Assembly (NCBI RefSeq): GCF_025399795.1
Contig: NZ_JAODTZ010000002.1
Location: 248,001 to 312,000, forward strand
Direction: 5' to 3'
Source of the DNA: Streptomyces rhizosphaerihabitans
GTDB lineage: Bacteria > Actinomycetota > Actinomycetes > Streptomycetales > Streptomycetaceae
DNA: 64,000 nucleotides
Below are positions 35,760 to 44,404 of this stretch, piece after piece. The notes below the pieces were generated by a model. The model had not been told where the DNA came from and searched no databases. It was given only the letters and a program-made list of their open reading frames with translations. Position 1 is the first letter of the stretch. The number at the start of each line of letters is the position of its first letter. Made by a program: the position numbers and the translations under genes.

Positions 35760-36893
35760 CTAGAACTTGTTGCGCGGGGTGATTCCCAGCGACATGCCCG
35801 ACAGGCCGCGCTGACGGCCGCCCAGCTTGCCGGCGATGGCACGCAGCGCCGAGCCCGCGGGGGAGTCGGGGTCGGTCAGGACCACCGGCTTGCCCTCGTC
35901 GCCGCCTTCGCGCAGCCGGACGTCGATCGGGATGGAGCCGAGGACCGGGACGGTCGCGCCGGTGGTGCGGGTCAGGCCGTCGGCGACCGACTGGCCGCCG
36001 CCGGTGCCGAAGACGTCGACCATCTCGTCGCAGTGCGGGCAGGGCAGCCCCGACATGTTCTCGACGACGCCCACGATCTTCTGGTGGGTCTGCACGGCGA
36101 TGGAGCCGGCGCGCTCGGCCACCTCGGCCGCCGCCTGCTGCGGGGTCGTGACGACCAGGATCTCGGCGTTGGGGACGAGCTGGGCGACGGAGATCGCGAT
36201 GTCGCCCGTGCCCGGCGGGAGGTCGAGGAGCAGGACGTCCAGGTCGCCCCAGTACACGTCCGCCAGGAACTGCTGGAGGGCGCGGTGCAGCATCGGGCCG
36301 CGCCAGACCACCGGCGCGTTGCCCGGGGTGAACATGCCGATGGAGATGACCTTCACGCCGTGCGCGGACGGCGGCATGATCATGTTCTCGACCTGGGTCG
36401 GCCGGCCGTCCACGCCGAGCATGCGGGGCACCGAGTGGCCGTAGATGTCGGCGTCCACGACACCGACCTTGAGTCCGTCGGCGGCCATCGCCGCCGCCAG
36501 GTTCACGGTGACCGAGGACTTGCCGACGCCGCCCTTGCCGGAGGCGACCGCGTACACACGGGTGAGCGAGCCGGGCTTGGCGAAGGGCACCTCGCGCTCG
36601 GCGGTACCGCCCTTAAGCGCGGTCGCCAGCTCGCGGCGCTGTTCGTCGCTCATCACGTCGAGTTCGACGTCGACACCGGTTACGCCCTCGACCCGCGAGA
36701 CCGCCTCCGTCACCCGCTGGGTGATCGTGTCGCGCATCGGGCAGCCGGAGACCGTGAGGTACACGGCGACCGCGACCACGCCGTCCGCACTGATCTGCAC
36801 CGATTTGACCATCCCCAGTTCGGTGATGGGTCGGTTGATCTCGGGGTCGTTCACCGTCGCCAGTGCTTCACGCACCGCGTCTTCCGTAGCCAT
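35760..36893 (-). CDS. mrp: Mrp/NBP35 family ATP-binding protein (iron-sulfur carrier)
   Basis: A 377-aa P-loop ATPase that carries Fe-S clusters to apoproteins. The N-terminal ~95 residues are a MIP18/DUF59 domain (ALATVNDPEINRPITELGMV, YLTVSGCPMRDTI). The deviant Walker A is SGKGGVGKSSVTVNLA, switch and Walker B regions LLDLPPGTGD. The bridging cluster motif CPHC is in NMSGLPCPHCDEMVD. No ribosome site precedes ATG 36893; TACCAT lies 7 nt upstream (36906-36901), pointing to a leaderless transcript. Position matches Rv1229c. Confidence 0.94.
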   Translation of the reverse strand: MATEDAVREALATVNDPEINRPITELGMVKSVQISADGVVAVAVYLTVSGCPMRDTITQRVTEAVSRVEGVTGVDVELDVMSDEQRRELATALKGGTAEREVPFAKPGSLTRVYAVASGKGGVGKSSVTVNLAAAMAADGLKVGVVDADIYGHSVPRMLGVDGRPTQVENMIMPPSAHGVKVISIGMFTPGNAPVVWRGPMLHRALQQFLADVYWGDLDVLLLDLPPGTGDIAISVAQLVPNAEILVVTTPQQAAAEVAERAGSIAVQTHQKIVGVVENMSGLPCPHCDEMVDVFGTGGGQSVADGLTRTTGATVPVLGSIPIDVRLREGGDEGKPVVLTDPDSPAGSALRAIAGKLGGRQRGLSGMSLGITPRNKF

Positions 36894-36937
36894 AGGGACG
36901 ATGGTACGGCGCTCCCCATGGGCCCCGGAAAGCCCCG

Positions 36938-37534
36938 TCACCGGTCGTCTACGTCACGTCCGTGCGACCGTTCCGCCGGGAATACGGCCCGGTCGTCCTT
37001 GTGCCCGTCCGGATACCGGTCCTCCAGCTCCTTGACCAGGTCCTGGAGCTCGTTGCGGATCCAGTCGCGGGTGGCGACCTCGCCGAGCCCCATCCGCAGC
37101 GCGGCGATCTCGCGGGTGAGGTACTCGGTGTCGGCGATGGAGCGCTCGTTCTGCTTGCGGTCCTGTTCGAGGTTGACCCGGTCGCGGTCGTCCTGCCGGT
37201 TCTGCGCGAGCAGGATCAGGGGGGCGGCGTAGGAGGCCTGGAGCGACAGCATCAGGGTCAGGAAGATGAACGGGTAGTTGTCGAAACGCAGGCCGCCCGG
37301 CGCGAAGACGTTCCAGACCACCCACATGATGATGACGACCGTCATCCAGACGAGGAACCGCCCGGTGCCCAGGAAGCGGGCGATGCGTTCCGAGAACCGT
37401 CCGAAGGCCTCCGGGTCCCACTCGGGCAGCAGTCTGCGCCGCGGGGGCTTCGGCTGGTCGAGCCGGGTGCGCGGCCTGGGGGCCGCCGTCGCCCCCGTGG
37501 CGGCCCGCTCGCGGGCCTCACGGTCAGGCGCCAT
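36938..37534 (-). CDS. DUF1003 membrane protein
   Basis: A 198-aa protein with a polar Arg/Pro-rich N-terminus, then the DUF1003 core: two membrane helices (FLVWMTVVIIMWVVWNVF and FIFLTLMLSLQASYAAPLILL) followed by QNRQDDRDRVNLEQDRKQNERSIADTEYL and a long helical tail. DUF1003 proteins have been linked to magnesium/cyclic-nucleotide regulated transport by genome context, but no activity is established to my knowledge. Its start overlaps the MgtE-N/CBS gene by 11 bp, so the two are translationally coupled. Position matches Rv1231c. Confidence 0.88.
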   Translation of the reverse strand: MAPDREARERAATGATAAPRPRTRLDQPKPPRRRLLPEWDPEAFGRFSERIARFLGTGRFLVWMTVVIIMWVVWNVFAPGGLRFDNYPFIFLTLMLSLQASYAAPLILLAQNRQDDRDRVNLEQDRKQNERSIADTEYLTREIAALRMGLGEVATRDWIRNELQDLVKELEDRYPDGHKDDRAVFPAERSHGRDVDDR

Positions 37535-38960
37535 GTCGTCCCTCTCCGCCCAGCGGGGCGTCCGGCCCCCGGCGGACGTCCTCGTCGTCCGGCCCCCGGC
37601 GGACGTCCTCGTGGCCGTGGCCGTCCTCGTGGACGCCTTCACGGCCGGCCCGGTGGCTGTCGTCGCTGTCGTGGCTCTCCTCGTGCAGGCTCTCGTGCAC
37701 ACCCTCGTCGAGGTGGAACTCCGTCTCCCGCCAGTCCTCGGGCAGCATGTGGTCAAGTACGTCGTCCACGGTCACCGCCCCGAGCAGCGAGCCGCTCTCG
37801 TCGACGACGGGGGCCGCGACCATGTCGTACGTCGCGAAGAACCCGGCGACCACGGGCAGCTCGTCCTCCGGGGCCAGCGGCTGGAGGTCGTCGTCGACGA
37901 GCGAGCCGACCAGGGTGAACGGCGGATCGCGCAGCAGCCGCTGGAAGTGCACCGCGCCCAGGTACTTGCCCGTCGGTGTCTCGTCCGGCGGGCGGCACAC
38001 GTACACCTGGGCGGCGAGCGCGGGGGAGAGGTCGGGGTCGCGGACCCGGGCGAGCGCTTCGGCGACGGTCGCGTCGGGCCGCAGCACGATGGGTTCGGTG
38101 GTCATGAGCCCGCCCGCCGTCCGTTCCGCGTACGCCATCAGCCGCCGGACGTCCGCCGCCTCGCCGGGCCGCATCAGCGCCAGCAGCCGCTCCACGTCCT
38201 CGGTGGGCAGTTCGGCGAGCAGGTCGGCCGCGTCGTCGGGGTCCATCGCCTCCAGGACGTCGGCCGCGCGTTCCTCCTTGAGCTTGCCGAGGATCTCGAT
38301 CTGGTCGTCCTCGGGCAGCTCTTCGAGGACGTCGGCGAGGCGGTCGTCGTCGAGCGCGGCGGCCACCTCGCCGCGCCGCTTCGGCGACAGGTGGTGCAGC
38401 ACGTTCGCGAGGTCGGCCGGGCGCAGCTGCTCGAAGGTGGCGAGCAGGCTCTCCGCGCCCTGTCCGTGCTCCTCCAGGGAGAACCCGGTGACGGAGGACC
38501 AGTCGACCGTCATCGTCTCGCCCTTGGTGCGCCGGAAGGCGCCGCTGCGCCCCTTGCGCACGAAGACCCGGCCGATCTCCCATTCCCTGCGGGCCGGCAG
38601 CTGCTGGATCGACACGTCCAGGACCGTCACCTCCTCGCCCGTCTCGACGAGGGTCACGAGCCGGTCGAGCAGTTCGCCGAAGACGAGCCGCTCGGTGGGC
38701 CGCTGCTCGAAGCGGCGCACGTTCAGGACGCCGGTCGTGATGACCTGGCCGGACTCGATGCCGGTCACCCGGGTCATGGGCAGGAAGATCCGGCGGCGCG
38801 TGGACAGTTCGACGACGAGGCCGAGCATGCGGGGCGACCGCCGTCCGACGCGCAGCATGGCGACGAGGTCCCGCACACGGCCCACCTGGTCGCCGTTCGG
38901 GTCGAAGACGGCGACGCCGGCCAGGTGCGAGACGAAGATCCGGGGGGCGGCTGCGGCCAT
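37524..38960 (-). CDS. Soluble MgtE N-domain/CBS protein (no transport domain)
   Basis: A 478-aa protein. A PRC-barrel-like region (residues 10-150) comes first, then an MgtE_N superhelix (ESLLATFEQLRPADLANVLHHLSPKRRGEVAAAL...), then paired CBS domains (GGLMTTEPIVLRPDATVAEAL; MVAAPVVDESGSLLGAVTVDDVLDHMLPEDW). No membrane segments follow, unlike the MgtE Mg2+ channel. Instead there is a His/Asp/Glu-rich tail including a 9-residue tandem repeat (EDVRRGPDD), encoded by a 27-bp duplication at 37561-37612. The architecture looks like a Mg2+-sensing regulator. It forms an operon with DUF1003; corA lies 1.6 kb away on the same strand. Confidence 0.87.
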   Translation of the reverse strand: MAAAAPRIFVSHLAGVAVFDPNGDQVGRVRDLVAMLRVGRRSPRMLGLVVELSTRRRIFLPMTRVTGIESGQVITTGVLNVRRFEQRPTERLVFGELLDRLVTLVETGEEVTVLDVSIQQLPARREWEIGRVFVRKGRSGAFRRTKGETMTVDWSSVTGFSLEEHGQGAESLLATFEQLRPADLANVLHHLSPKRRGEVAAALDDDRLADVLEELPEDDQIEILGKLKEERAADVLEAMDPDDAADLLAELPTEDVERLLALMRPGEAADVRRLMAYAERTAGGLMTTEPIVLRPDATVAEALARVRDPDLSPALAAQVYVCRPPDETPTGKYLGAVHFQRLLRDPPFTLVGSLVDDDLQPLAPEDELPVVAGFFATYDMVAAPVVDESGSLLGAVTVDDVLDHMLPEDWRETEFHLDEGVHESLHEESHDSDDSHRAGREGVHEDGHGHEDVRRGPDDEDVRRGPDAPLGGEGRHGA

Positions 38961-39147
38961 GCCAGCGCCTCCTTCGCTTCGAAGCGTCATGTCCCGGTCT
39001 GTCCGCTCGGGTGGGCTTCAGGCTAGCCCGTCCCGGTCGGATACGCCCTGGTGGGCGGTCCGGACGGACTGCCTCCGACGGGTGGCCGCCGCACCGGTAC
39101 GCTGCCGTACGCCGTTTGAGGACCGCGCACGAGAGGCAGCCCCACCT

Positions 39148-39906
39148 GTGACCGCAATTCCCCAGGGCCGTACCCGCAGAGCCGTGACAGTGGCCGCGAT
39201 GTGCGCACTGGCCGTGACAGGGACGGGACTGACGGGGTGCGGCAGCGGGGATCCGGACGCGGGTACGAACGGGGTCGGCAAGCTGTCCGCCGCCACCATT
39301 CAGGCGAGGACGAAGAAGGCGGCCGAGGCCGCGCCGACCGTGCGGCTCTCCGGGACGGTCGTCTCCAACGGGACCACGTTCACCCTCGACATGCGCCTCA
39401 AGTCCGACGGCGGTACCGGGTCGGTCACCTCGAAGGGGGCCAGTTTCCGGCTGCTGCGGGTCGGGGAGCACCTCTTCCTCAAGGCCGACAGCGAGTTCTG
39501 GGCCCATCAGGACGGCAAGAGCGGTGGCAAGTCGTCGGACACCGCGGCGGCGGACAAGCTGGAGGGCATGTACGTGAAGGTGCCGACCGGCGACCCCGCG
39601 TACAAGCGCTTCAGCGGCTTCACGGACAAGGACGTCCTGCTCGACGGGCTGCTCGGTCTGCACGGCGCCCTGGCCAAGGACGGCCACCACGACCAGTCCG
39701 GTGTCCGCACCATTCGCATCACCGGCGACAAGGGCTCGGGCGGCACCCTGGACGTCTCCCTGGAGGGCACCCCGTACCCGCTTCTGCTGGGGCGCGCGGG
39801 CAACGCGGGCACCCTCCGGCTGACCGAGTGGGGCAAGGACTTCCCGCTGGCGGAGCCGTCCAAGAAGGAAACGGTCGACTACGGACGGCAGCTGCCCTCG
39901 TCGTAG
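39148..39906 (+). CDS. Secreted lipoprotein, LppX/LprG-like fold possible
   Basis: A 252-aa protein from GTG 39148 (GAGAGG upstream). The signal peptide ends in a good lipobox, GTGLTGC, with Cys31, followed by a Gly/Asp linker. The mature domain has alternating beta strands (VRLSGTVVSNGTTFTLDMRLKSDG; GSVTSKGASFRLLRVGEHLFLKADSEFW), like actinobacterial LppX_LprAFG-type lipid-binding lipoproteins, but I cannot confirm family membership. It is divergent from the MgtE-N/CBS gene and convergent with the corA operon. Confidence 0.8.
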   Translation: MTAIPQGRTRRAVTVAAMCALAVTGTGLTGCGSGDPDAGTNGVGKLSAATIQARTKKAAEAAPTVRLSGTVVSNGTTFTLDMRLKSDGGTGSVTSKGASFRLLRVGEHLFLKADSEFWAHQDGKSGGKSSDTAAADKLEGMYVKVPTGDPAYKRFSGFTDKDVLLDGLLGLHGALAKDGHHDQSGVRTIRITGDKGSGGTLDVSLEGTPYPLLLGRAGNAGTLRLTEWGKDFPLAEPSKKETVDYGRQLPSS

Positions 39907-40006
39907 CCCGCGCGACCCGCGACCCGCGACCCGCAGCCTTCGGCCTCCGACCCGCGGCCTGCGACCCCGCGGCCGGGCGGCGTGGTTCGCGCTGCCGCGT
40001 GGCCCG

Positions 40007-40549
40007 CTAGCCGCGCTTGCGCCGCTTCATCAGCAGACGGGGCAGGGCCGCCGGGATCGGCCGGCGGGTCGTCGCCGGGGACGGCAGCGGCCGTTCGGCG
40101 AGCGAACCCTCGGGCAGCTCGGCAATCGCGCCCGTCGGCTCCAGGCGCAGCACCCGGCACTCGCGCGCCCAGCGCTCCGGCATGGCCTCGCCGTCGGGGG
40201 CGTTCAGCCGTTTGCCCTTGAGCTCCCCGACGGCCGCCTCCCACTCCGGGGTGTTCTCGGCGAGCTCCACGACGGTGGCGGACCAGGACACGAGCCGTCC
40301 GCCCTTGTCCTTGCTGCGTACGGTGACGACCGCGTCGCCCCCGTCGATCAGCCCCGGCAGCGGCTGCTCGCCGGGCCCGTCGCCGACCAGGCAGGCCGCG
40401 CCGTCGTGCCACACGTGCCACAGCGCCTGGGCGGGCACCTCGTGGTCCGGACCGGGGGGCGTCGGCACGCCGATGCCGCGCACCCAGATCAGCCCGGACT
40501 TCTTGGTGGCCTCCTCGACGAGGGCCTGGTCGAGCAGCTCTTGCGTCAT
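40007..40549 (-). CDS. Conserved hypothetical protein co-transcribed with corA
   Basis: A 180-aa protein whose start lies 24 bp after the corA stop codon, so both are probably in one operon. The N-terminal ~130 residues look like a compact mixed alpha/beta fold (ALWHVWHDGAACLVGDGPGEQPLPGL; VVTVRSKDKGGRLVSWSATVVEL), reminiscent of split-barrel FMN-binding proteins of the pyridoxamine-oxidase type, although I see no definite motif. The C-terminus is basic (LPRLLMKRRKRG). Function unknown. Confidence 0.78.
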   Translation of the reverse strand: MTQELLDQALVEEATKKSGLIWVRGIGVPTPPGPDHEVPAQALWHVWHDGAACLVGDGPGEQPLPGLIDGGDAVVTVRSKDKGGRLVSWSATVVELAENTPEWEAAVGELKGKRLNAPDGEAMPERWARECRVLRLEPTGAIAELPEGSLAERPLPSPATTRRPIPAALPRLLMKRRKRG

Positions 40550-40573
40550 GGGGCCAAGAGTATCCAGCCCGTA

Positions 40574-41686
40574 CTACAGCCAGCCGTTGCGCTTCAGGAT
40601 GCGGTGGATCGAGAGGCAGAGCCCGACCGTGACGCCCATGACCACGGGGTAGCCGTAGCGCCAGTGCAGCTCGGGCATGTACTTGAAGTTCATGCCGTAC
40701 ACACCGCAGACCATCGTCGGTACGGCGACGATCGCGGCCCACGAGGTGATCTTGCGCATGTCCTCGTTCTGCGCCACGGAGGCCTGCGCGAGGTTGGCCT
40801 GGAGGATCGAGTTGAGCAGTTCGTCGAAGCCGAGGACCTGCTCCTGCACACGGGCGAGGTGGTCGGCGACGTCGCGGAAGTACTTCTGGATGTCGGGGTC
40901 GATCAGCCGCATCGGGCGCTCGCTCAGCAGCTGCATCGGGCGCAGCAGCGGCGACACCGCCCGCTTGAACTCCATTACCTCGCGCTTGAGCTGGTAGATC
41001 TGCCCGGCGTCCGTGCCGCGCGGGGTGCCCTTGCGGCCCGGCGAGAACACCTCGGTCTCGACCTCGTCGATGTCGTCCTGCACGGCGTCCACGACCGCGA
41101 TGTAGCCGTCGACGACATGGTCGGCGATCGCGTGCAGTACCGCGGAGGGGCCCTTGGCGAGCAGCTCGGGGTCGTCCTGCAGCCGGTGCCGCAGCGCGCG
41201 CAGCGAACCCTGCCCGCCGTGCCGGACGGTGATGAAGAAGTCCCGTCCGGTGAAGCACATGACCTCGCCGGTCTCGACGATCTCGCTGGTCGCCGTCAGC
41301 CGGTCGTGCTCGACGTAGTGGATGGTCTTGAAGACGGTGAAGAGGGAGTCGTCGTAGCGCTCCAGCTTGGGGCGCTGGTGGGCCTGGACGGCGTCCTCCA
41401 CGGCCAGCGGGTGCAGCCCGAACTCCCGGGCGATGACAGCGAATTCGTCCTCGGTGGGCTCGTGCAGGCCGATCCACACGAAGCCGCCGTCGCGCCGCAC
41501 CTGACGCATCGCCTCCTGCGGCGTGAGCGGCGCGCGCGTCGCGACCCGGGCACCGTCGCGGTAGACGGCGCAGTCGACCACGGCCGACGGGGTGCCGGGG
41601 TCACGGGTGGTGTCGTACGAGCCACTGTCCTTGCGCAGCGAGGGGCGGGGGCGGACCGCGGCGCGCAGGTCACGGATCATCGACAT
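40574..41686 (-). CDS. corA: CorA family magnesium/cobalt transporter
   Basis: A 370-aa channel subunit. The large N-terminal cytoplasmic domain is followed by a long stalk helix and two C-terminal membrane helices, with the signature YGMNFKYMPEL between them. The end KRNGWL provides the positive inside residues. ATG 41686 has AAAGGAG about 8 nt upstream. It imports Mg2+ as a pentamer in the membrane. Together with the DUF1003 and MgtE-N/CBS genes it suggests a local magnesium cluster, as around Rv1239c. Confidence 0.94.
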   Translation of the reverse strand: MSMIRDLRAAVRPRPSLRKDSGSYDTTRDPGTPSAVVDCAVYRDGARVATRAPLTPQEAMRQVRRDGGFVWIGLHEPTEDEFAVIAREFGLHPLAVEDAVQAHQRPKLERYDDSLFTVFKTIHYVEHDRLTATSEIVETGEVMCFTGRDFFITVRHGGQGSLRALRHRLQDDPELLAKGPSAVLHAIADHVVDGYIAVVDAVQDDIDEVETEVFSPGRKGTPRGTDAGQIYQLKREVMEFKRAVSPLLRPMQLLSERPMRLIDPDIQKYFRDVADHLARVQEQVLGFDELLNSILQANLAQASVAQNEDMRKITSWAAIVAVPTMVCGVYGMNFKYMPELHWRYGYPVVMGVTVGLCLSIHRILKRNGWL

Positions 41687-41822
41687 GGCAGGCTCCTTTT
41701 CGCAACGGAGGCGGCCGACGACGGTTGGAACTACCCGGAATGGGGACGTCCTGACTGCGGATGTTTGGCACGTCCACAAAGCGGGGAGCACCGCACCGTC
41801 GCGGTGGCAGCTTCGCTACTGA

Positions 41823-41864
41823 TTCAGATCAGACAGATCAGGGGTTCAGATCGGACAGATCAGG
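41823..41864. repeat. 20-bp direct repeat, 22-bp period, upstream of corA
   Basis: TTCAGATCAGACAGATCAGG at 41823-41842 recurs at 41845-41864 with one mismatch. Within each copy AGATC occurs twice, 9 bp apart. A tandem operator is possible. Confidence 0.7.
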
Positions 41865-42070
41865 CGGAAACGAAGCGCTCTTCCGTGGTGCACCGGGCAA
41901 CGCTGACACGTATGCACACGATTGCGGGAGGCGGCAGCCGGCAGGGCTGAAAACCCAGCGGAACCAGCTACGGACTCAGCGACCGGAAGAGCGGGTGGTA
42001 CTGCACGGTCGACTTCGGTCCATTGCAGCCCCACCTCCTCCGGTCGGTCCCCCGTGAGGGACGATCCATC

Positions 42071-42107
42071 CCCCGAAGGGGAGTCTGTCTCCCTCCGAAG
42101 GGGAGTC
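42071..42107. repeat. 15-bp direct repeat, 22-bp period
   Basis: CCGAAGGGGAGTC occurs perfectly at 42073-42085 and 42095-42107, with weaker similarity extending 2 bp upstream of each. Confidence 0.65.
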
Positions 42108-42302
42108 AGATCAGTCTCAGTGCGTCGGAGCCCGGGAGCAACTCCCGCAGTGCCATGAGGGCCTGGTGAGGCCTTGACTCATGCACTGCTCCGACCAGCG
42201 GCCAAGACTATCAGCGCACCGATACGTCAAGGCCCCGCTTTGCGCGTTGTTGACCGGGGTCCGGTGCACCCTGGCGCAATTGACGCGGCCTATGCTCGGT
42301 TC

Positions 42303-42887
42303 ATGGCTGATGTTCTTCCTCTGGTCGAGGCCCGTTTGCGCTCCGCGCTGGGCGAACCCGACGCGCGGGCCGCGGTGACCTTCCTCGGCACCGACCGCAT
42401 CGAGGTGCTGCGCTTCACCGAGGGCGACATCGTCCGCTACGCCACGCTCGGCATGTCCGCCCAGCCGATGGCCGATCCCACCGCCGTGCTCGCCGATCCG
42501 GTGAAGGGCCCGCGCGCCGAGTTGGTCCTCTCGGTCCGCCCGGCCGGCACCGACACCGACAAGGTGCTCCGCCCGCTGGCCGTGCTCGCCGCCTCGCCCC
42601 AGGTCGAGGGCCTGGTCGTGGCCGCCGGCGCCTCTCTCGACGTGGGTGAACCCCTGTGGCCCGGTGCGCCGTTCACCTCCGTCCTGGTCGCGGAGTCGGG
42701 CGGTCTGGTGGAGGACCTTGAACTGGACGAGCCCGCCGATCCCGTACGTTTCCTGCCGCTGCTGCCGATGACGCCCAACGAGGCCGCCTGGAAACGCGTC
42801 CACGGCGCCGGCGCCCTTCAGGAGCGCTGGCTGAACGGCGGAACGGACCTGCGCGATCCGCTGCGCAAGTCCGTTGCCCTGGACTGA
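42303..42887 (+). CDS. Suppressor-of-fused (SUFU) domain protein
   Basis: A 194-aa cytoplasmic protein of the SUFU-like family (PF05076-type). Recognisable blocks are AAVTFLGTDRIEVLRF, VRYATLGMSAQPM, and the C-terminal FLPLLPMTPNEAAWKRVHGAGALQERW. In bacteria these proteins often act as immunity or protein-binding domains, but this copy has no toxin neighbour and is conserved in Streptomyces; the role is unknown. ATG 42303 has no Shine-Dalgarno but TATGCT ends 6 nt upstream, so it is probably leaderless. Confidence 0.82.
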   Translation: MADVLPLVEARLRSALGEPDARAAVTFLGTDRIEVLRFTEGDIVRYATLGMSAQPMADPTAVLADPVKGPRAELVLSVRPAGTDTDKVLRPLAVLAASPQVEGLVVAAGASLDVGEPLWPGAPFTSVLVAESGGLVEDLELDEPADPVRFLPLLPMTPNEAAWKRVHGAGALQERWLNGGTDLRDPLRKSVALD

Positions 42888-42905
42888 CCGACCCGGGAAC
42901 GCCGA

Positions 42906-42969
42906 ATGTGACGGCAGCCGGATGCGACGACAGTCAAATGTGACAGCAGCTCGATGTGACGGCACGTCA
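42906..42969. repeat. 16-bp tandem repeat, four copies
   Basis: Units starting at 42906, 42922, 42938 and 42954 follow the pattern ATGYGACRRCASNNNN with an exact 16-bp period. They fill the spacer between the convergent SUFU and MFS genes. Confidence 0.8.
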
Positions 42970-42987
42970 ATAATGGCTCGCAGTCGC

Positions 42988-44241
42988 TCAGTTGGCGAAG
43001 ACCGTGACGCCGTCCTCGGTGGCGTGGACCGGCTCCGGTTCCTCTGCTTCGTGGGTGAGGGCGTCACGCCGGACGAAGACCACCGCCGCGCCGAGCAGCG
43101 CGGTGATCCCGGCGACCACGAACGGGACACGGATGTTGCTCCACTCCTCGATCTTCGGAGCGAAGTACGGCGCCGCCGCGGCCGCGAACCAGCGTACGAA
43201 GTTGTAGCCGGCGCTCGCCACGGGGCGCGGTGCGTCGGAGATCCCGAGGGCCAGCTCCGTGTAGACGGTGTTGTTCACGCCGATGAAGGCGCCGGACAGG
43301 ATCGTGCAGACGACGGCGGTGGTGTGGTCGCCGTAGCCGAGGACGAGCACGTCGGCGGCGAGCAGGACCAGGGAGCCGCCCAGTACCTTCAGCGAGCCGA
43401 ACCGCGCCTGCATGCGCGGCGCCACGATCACCGAGAAGACCGCGAGCAGCACGCCCCAGCAGAAGAACACCGCGCCGGACTTGTACGGCGTCATGTTCAG
43501 CACGAAGGGGGTGAAGGCCAGCACGGTGAAGAACGTGTAGTTGTAGAAGAAAGCGGAGGTCGCGGCGGAGGCGAGGCCGCCGTGGCCGAGGGCGCGCAGC
43601 GGGTCGAGCAATGAGGTCTTGCGCGCGGGCTTCGGCTGCTCCTTCAGGAACGCCGTGATGCACAGGAAGCCGATCGCCATCAGGAACGCGGTGCCGAAGA
43701 ACGGGTAGCGCCAGCTCGCGTTGCCGAGCAGGGCTCCCAGCAGAGGCCCGCAGGCCATGCCGAGGCCCAGCGCGGACTCGTACAGCAGGATCGCCGCGGC
43801 GCTGCCCCCGGCCGCCGCGCCGACGATGACAGCGAGGGCGGTGGAGACGAACAGTGCGTTGCCGAGGCCCCAGCCGGCCCGGAAGCCGACGAGTTCGCCG
43901 ACCGATCCCGAGGTGCCGGCGAGTCCGGCGAAGACCACGACGAGCGCGAGGCCGAGCAGCAGGGTCTTGCGGCCGCCGATCCGGCTGGAGACGAAGCCGG
44001 TCACCAGCATCGCTACGGCGGTGATCAGGAAGTACGAGGTGAAGAGCAGGGACACCTGGCCGGCCGTGGCGTCGAGTCCCTGGGCGATGGACGGCAGGAT
44101 CGGATCGACGAGCCCGATGCCCATGAACGCGACGACGGACGCCCCGGCGGTCGCCCATACGGCCCTCGGCTGGCGCAGGAGACCGCCCGCGCCGGTGTCG
44201 AACGCGTCCCCCTCCGCAGGGCCCTCGGTGCTGTTGATCAT
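42988..44241 (-). CDS. MFS drug/efflux transporter
   Basis: A 417-aa, 12-helix major facilitator. The loop 2-3 signature is in FVSSRIGGRKTLLLGLAL, and a DHA1-like motif C region lies around GLGMACGPLLGALLG. ATG 44241 has GGAGCGGGC directly upstream. The promoter region is exceptionally AT-rich and contains a palindrome at 44291-44311, suggesting repression by an unlinked MarR/TetR-type regulator. The substrate is unknown. Confidence 0.9.
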   Translation of the reverse strand: MINSTEGPAEGDAFDTGAGGLLRQPRAVWATAGASVVAFMGIGLVDPILPSIAQGLDATAGQVSLLFTSYFLITAVAMLVTGFVSSRIGGRKTLLLGLALVVVFAGLAGTSGSVGELVGFRAGWGLGNALFVSTALAVIVGAAAGGSAAAILLYESALGLGMACGPLLGALLGNASWRYPFFGTAFLMAIGFLCITAFLKEQPKPARKTSLLDPLRALGHGGLASAATSAFFYNYTFFTVLAFTPFVLNMTPYKSGAVFFCWGVLLAVFSVIVAPRMQARFGSLKVLGGSLVLLAADVLVLGYGDHTTAVVCTILSGAFIGVNNTVYTELALGISDAPRPVASAGYNFVRWFAAAAAPYFAPKIEEWSNIRVPFVVAGITALLGAAVVFVRRDALTHEAEEPEPVHATEDGVTVFAN

Positions 44242-44290
44242 GCCCGCTCCTTCACTGTGCGCCGACTGGATCGTTGTCTTATACACACAA

Positions 44291-44311
44291 TAAATTAGGT
44301 GGGCTAATTAA
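44291..44311. promoter_or_regulatory. AT-rich inverted repeat, probable operator of MFS gene
   Basis: AATTAG (44293-44298) pairs with CTAATT (44304-44309) around GTGGG, with further partial symmetry outside. It sits about 50 bp upstream of the MFS start in a stretch of AT-rich DNA, where a repressor could block the promoter. Confidence 0.6.
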
Positions 44312-44404
44312 TGCAAGATGCACGTAGTTTTTGGCATGACAGGCACACGCCGGACGGGTGATCGTCCTTGACGCGGCGAAGGACGGGGAGGACCGTTGGG
44401 CCCT

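Larger units (their letters stand above)
41687..42302. other. 616-bp divergent spacer with two 22-bp-period repeats
   Basis: No gene recognised between corA and the SUFU-domain gene. It holds the direct repeat at 41823-41864, another at 42071-42107, and an inverted repeat (42171-42179 with 42226-42234). The TATGCT box at 42291-42296 likely starts the leaderless SUFU transcript. No M-box riboswitch was recognised for corA. Confidence 0.55.

Noticed and set aside
37753..39690. 645-codon minus-strand frame overlapping the MgtE-N/CBS gene and lipoprotein gene
   Set aside because: Crosses two well-supported genes in a different frame, low-complexity product.
41687..42302. Magnesium riboswitch (M-box) upstream of corA
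   Set aside because: I could not find the conserved M-box core or helices in this spacer by eye.
42303..42887. SUFU-domain protein as immunity protein of a toxin system
   Set aside because: No toxin, secretion or polymorphic-toxin gene lies nearby; neighbours are corA and an MFS gene.
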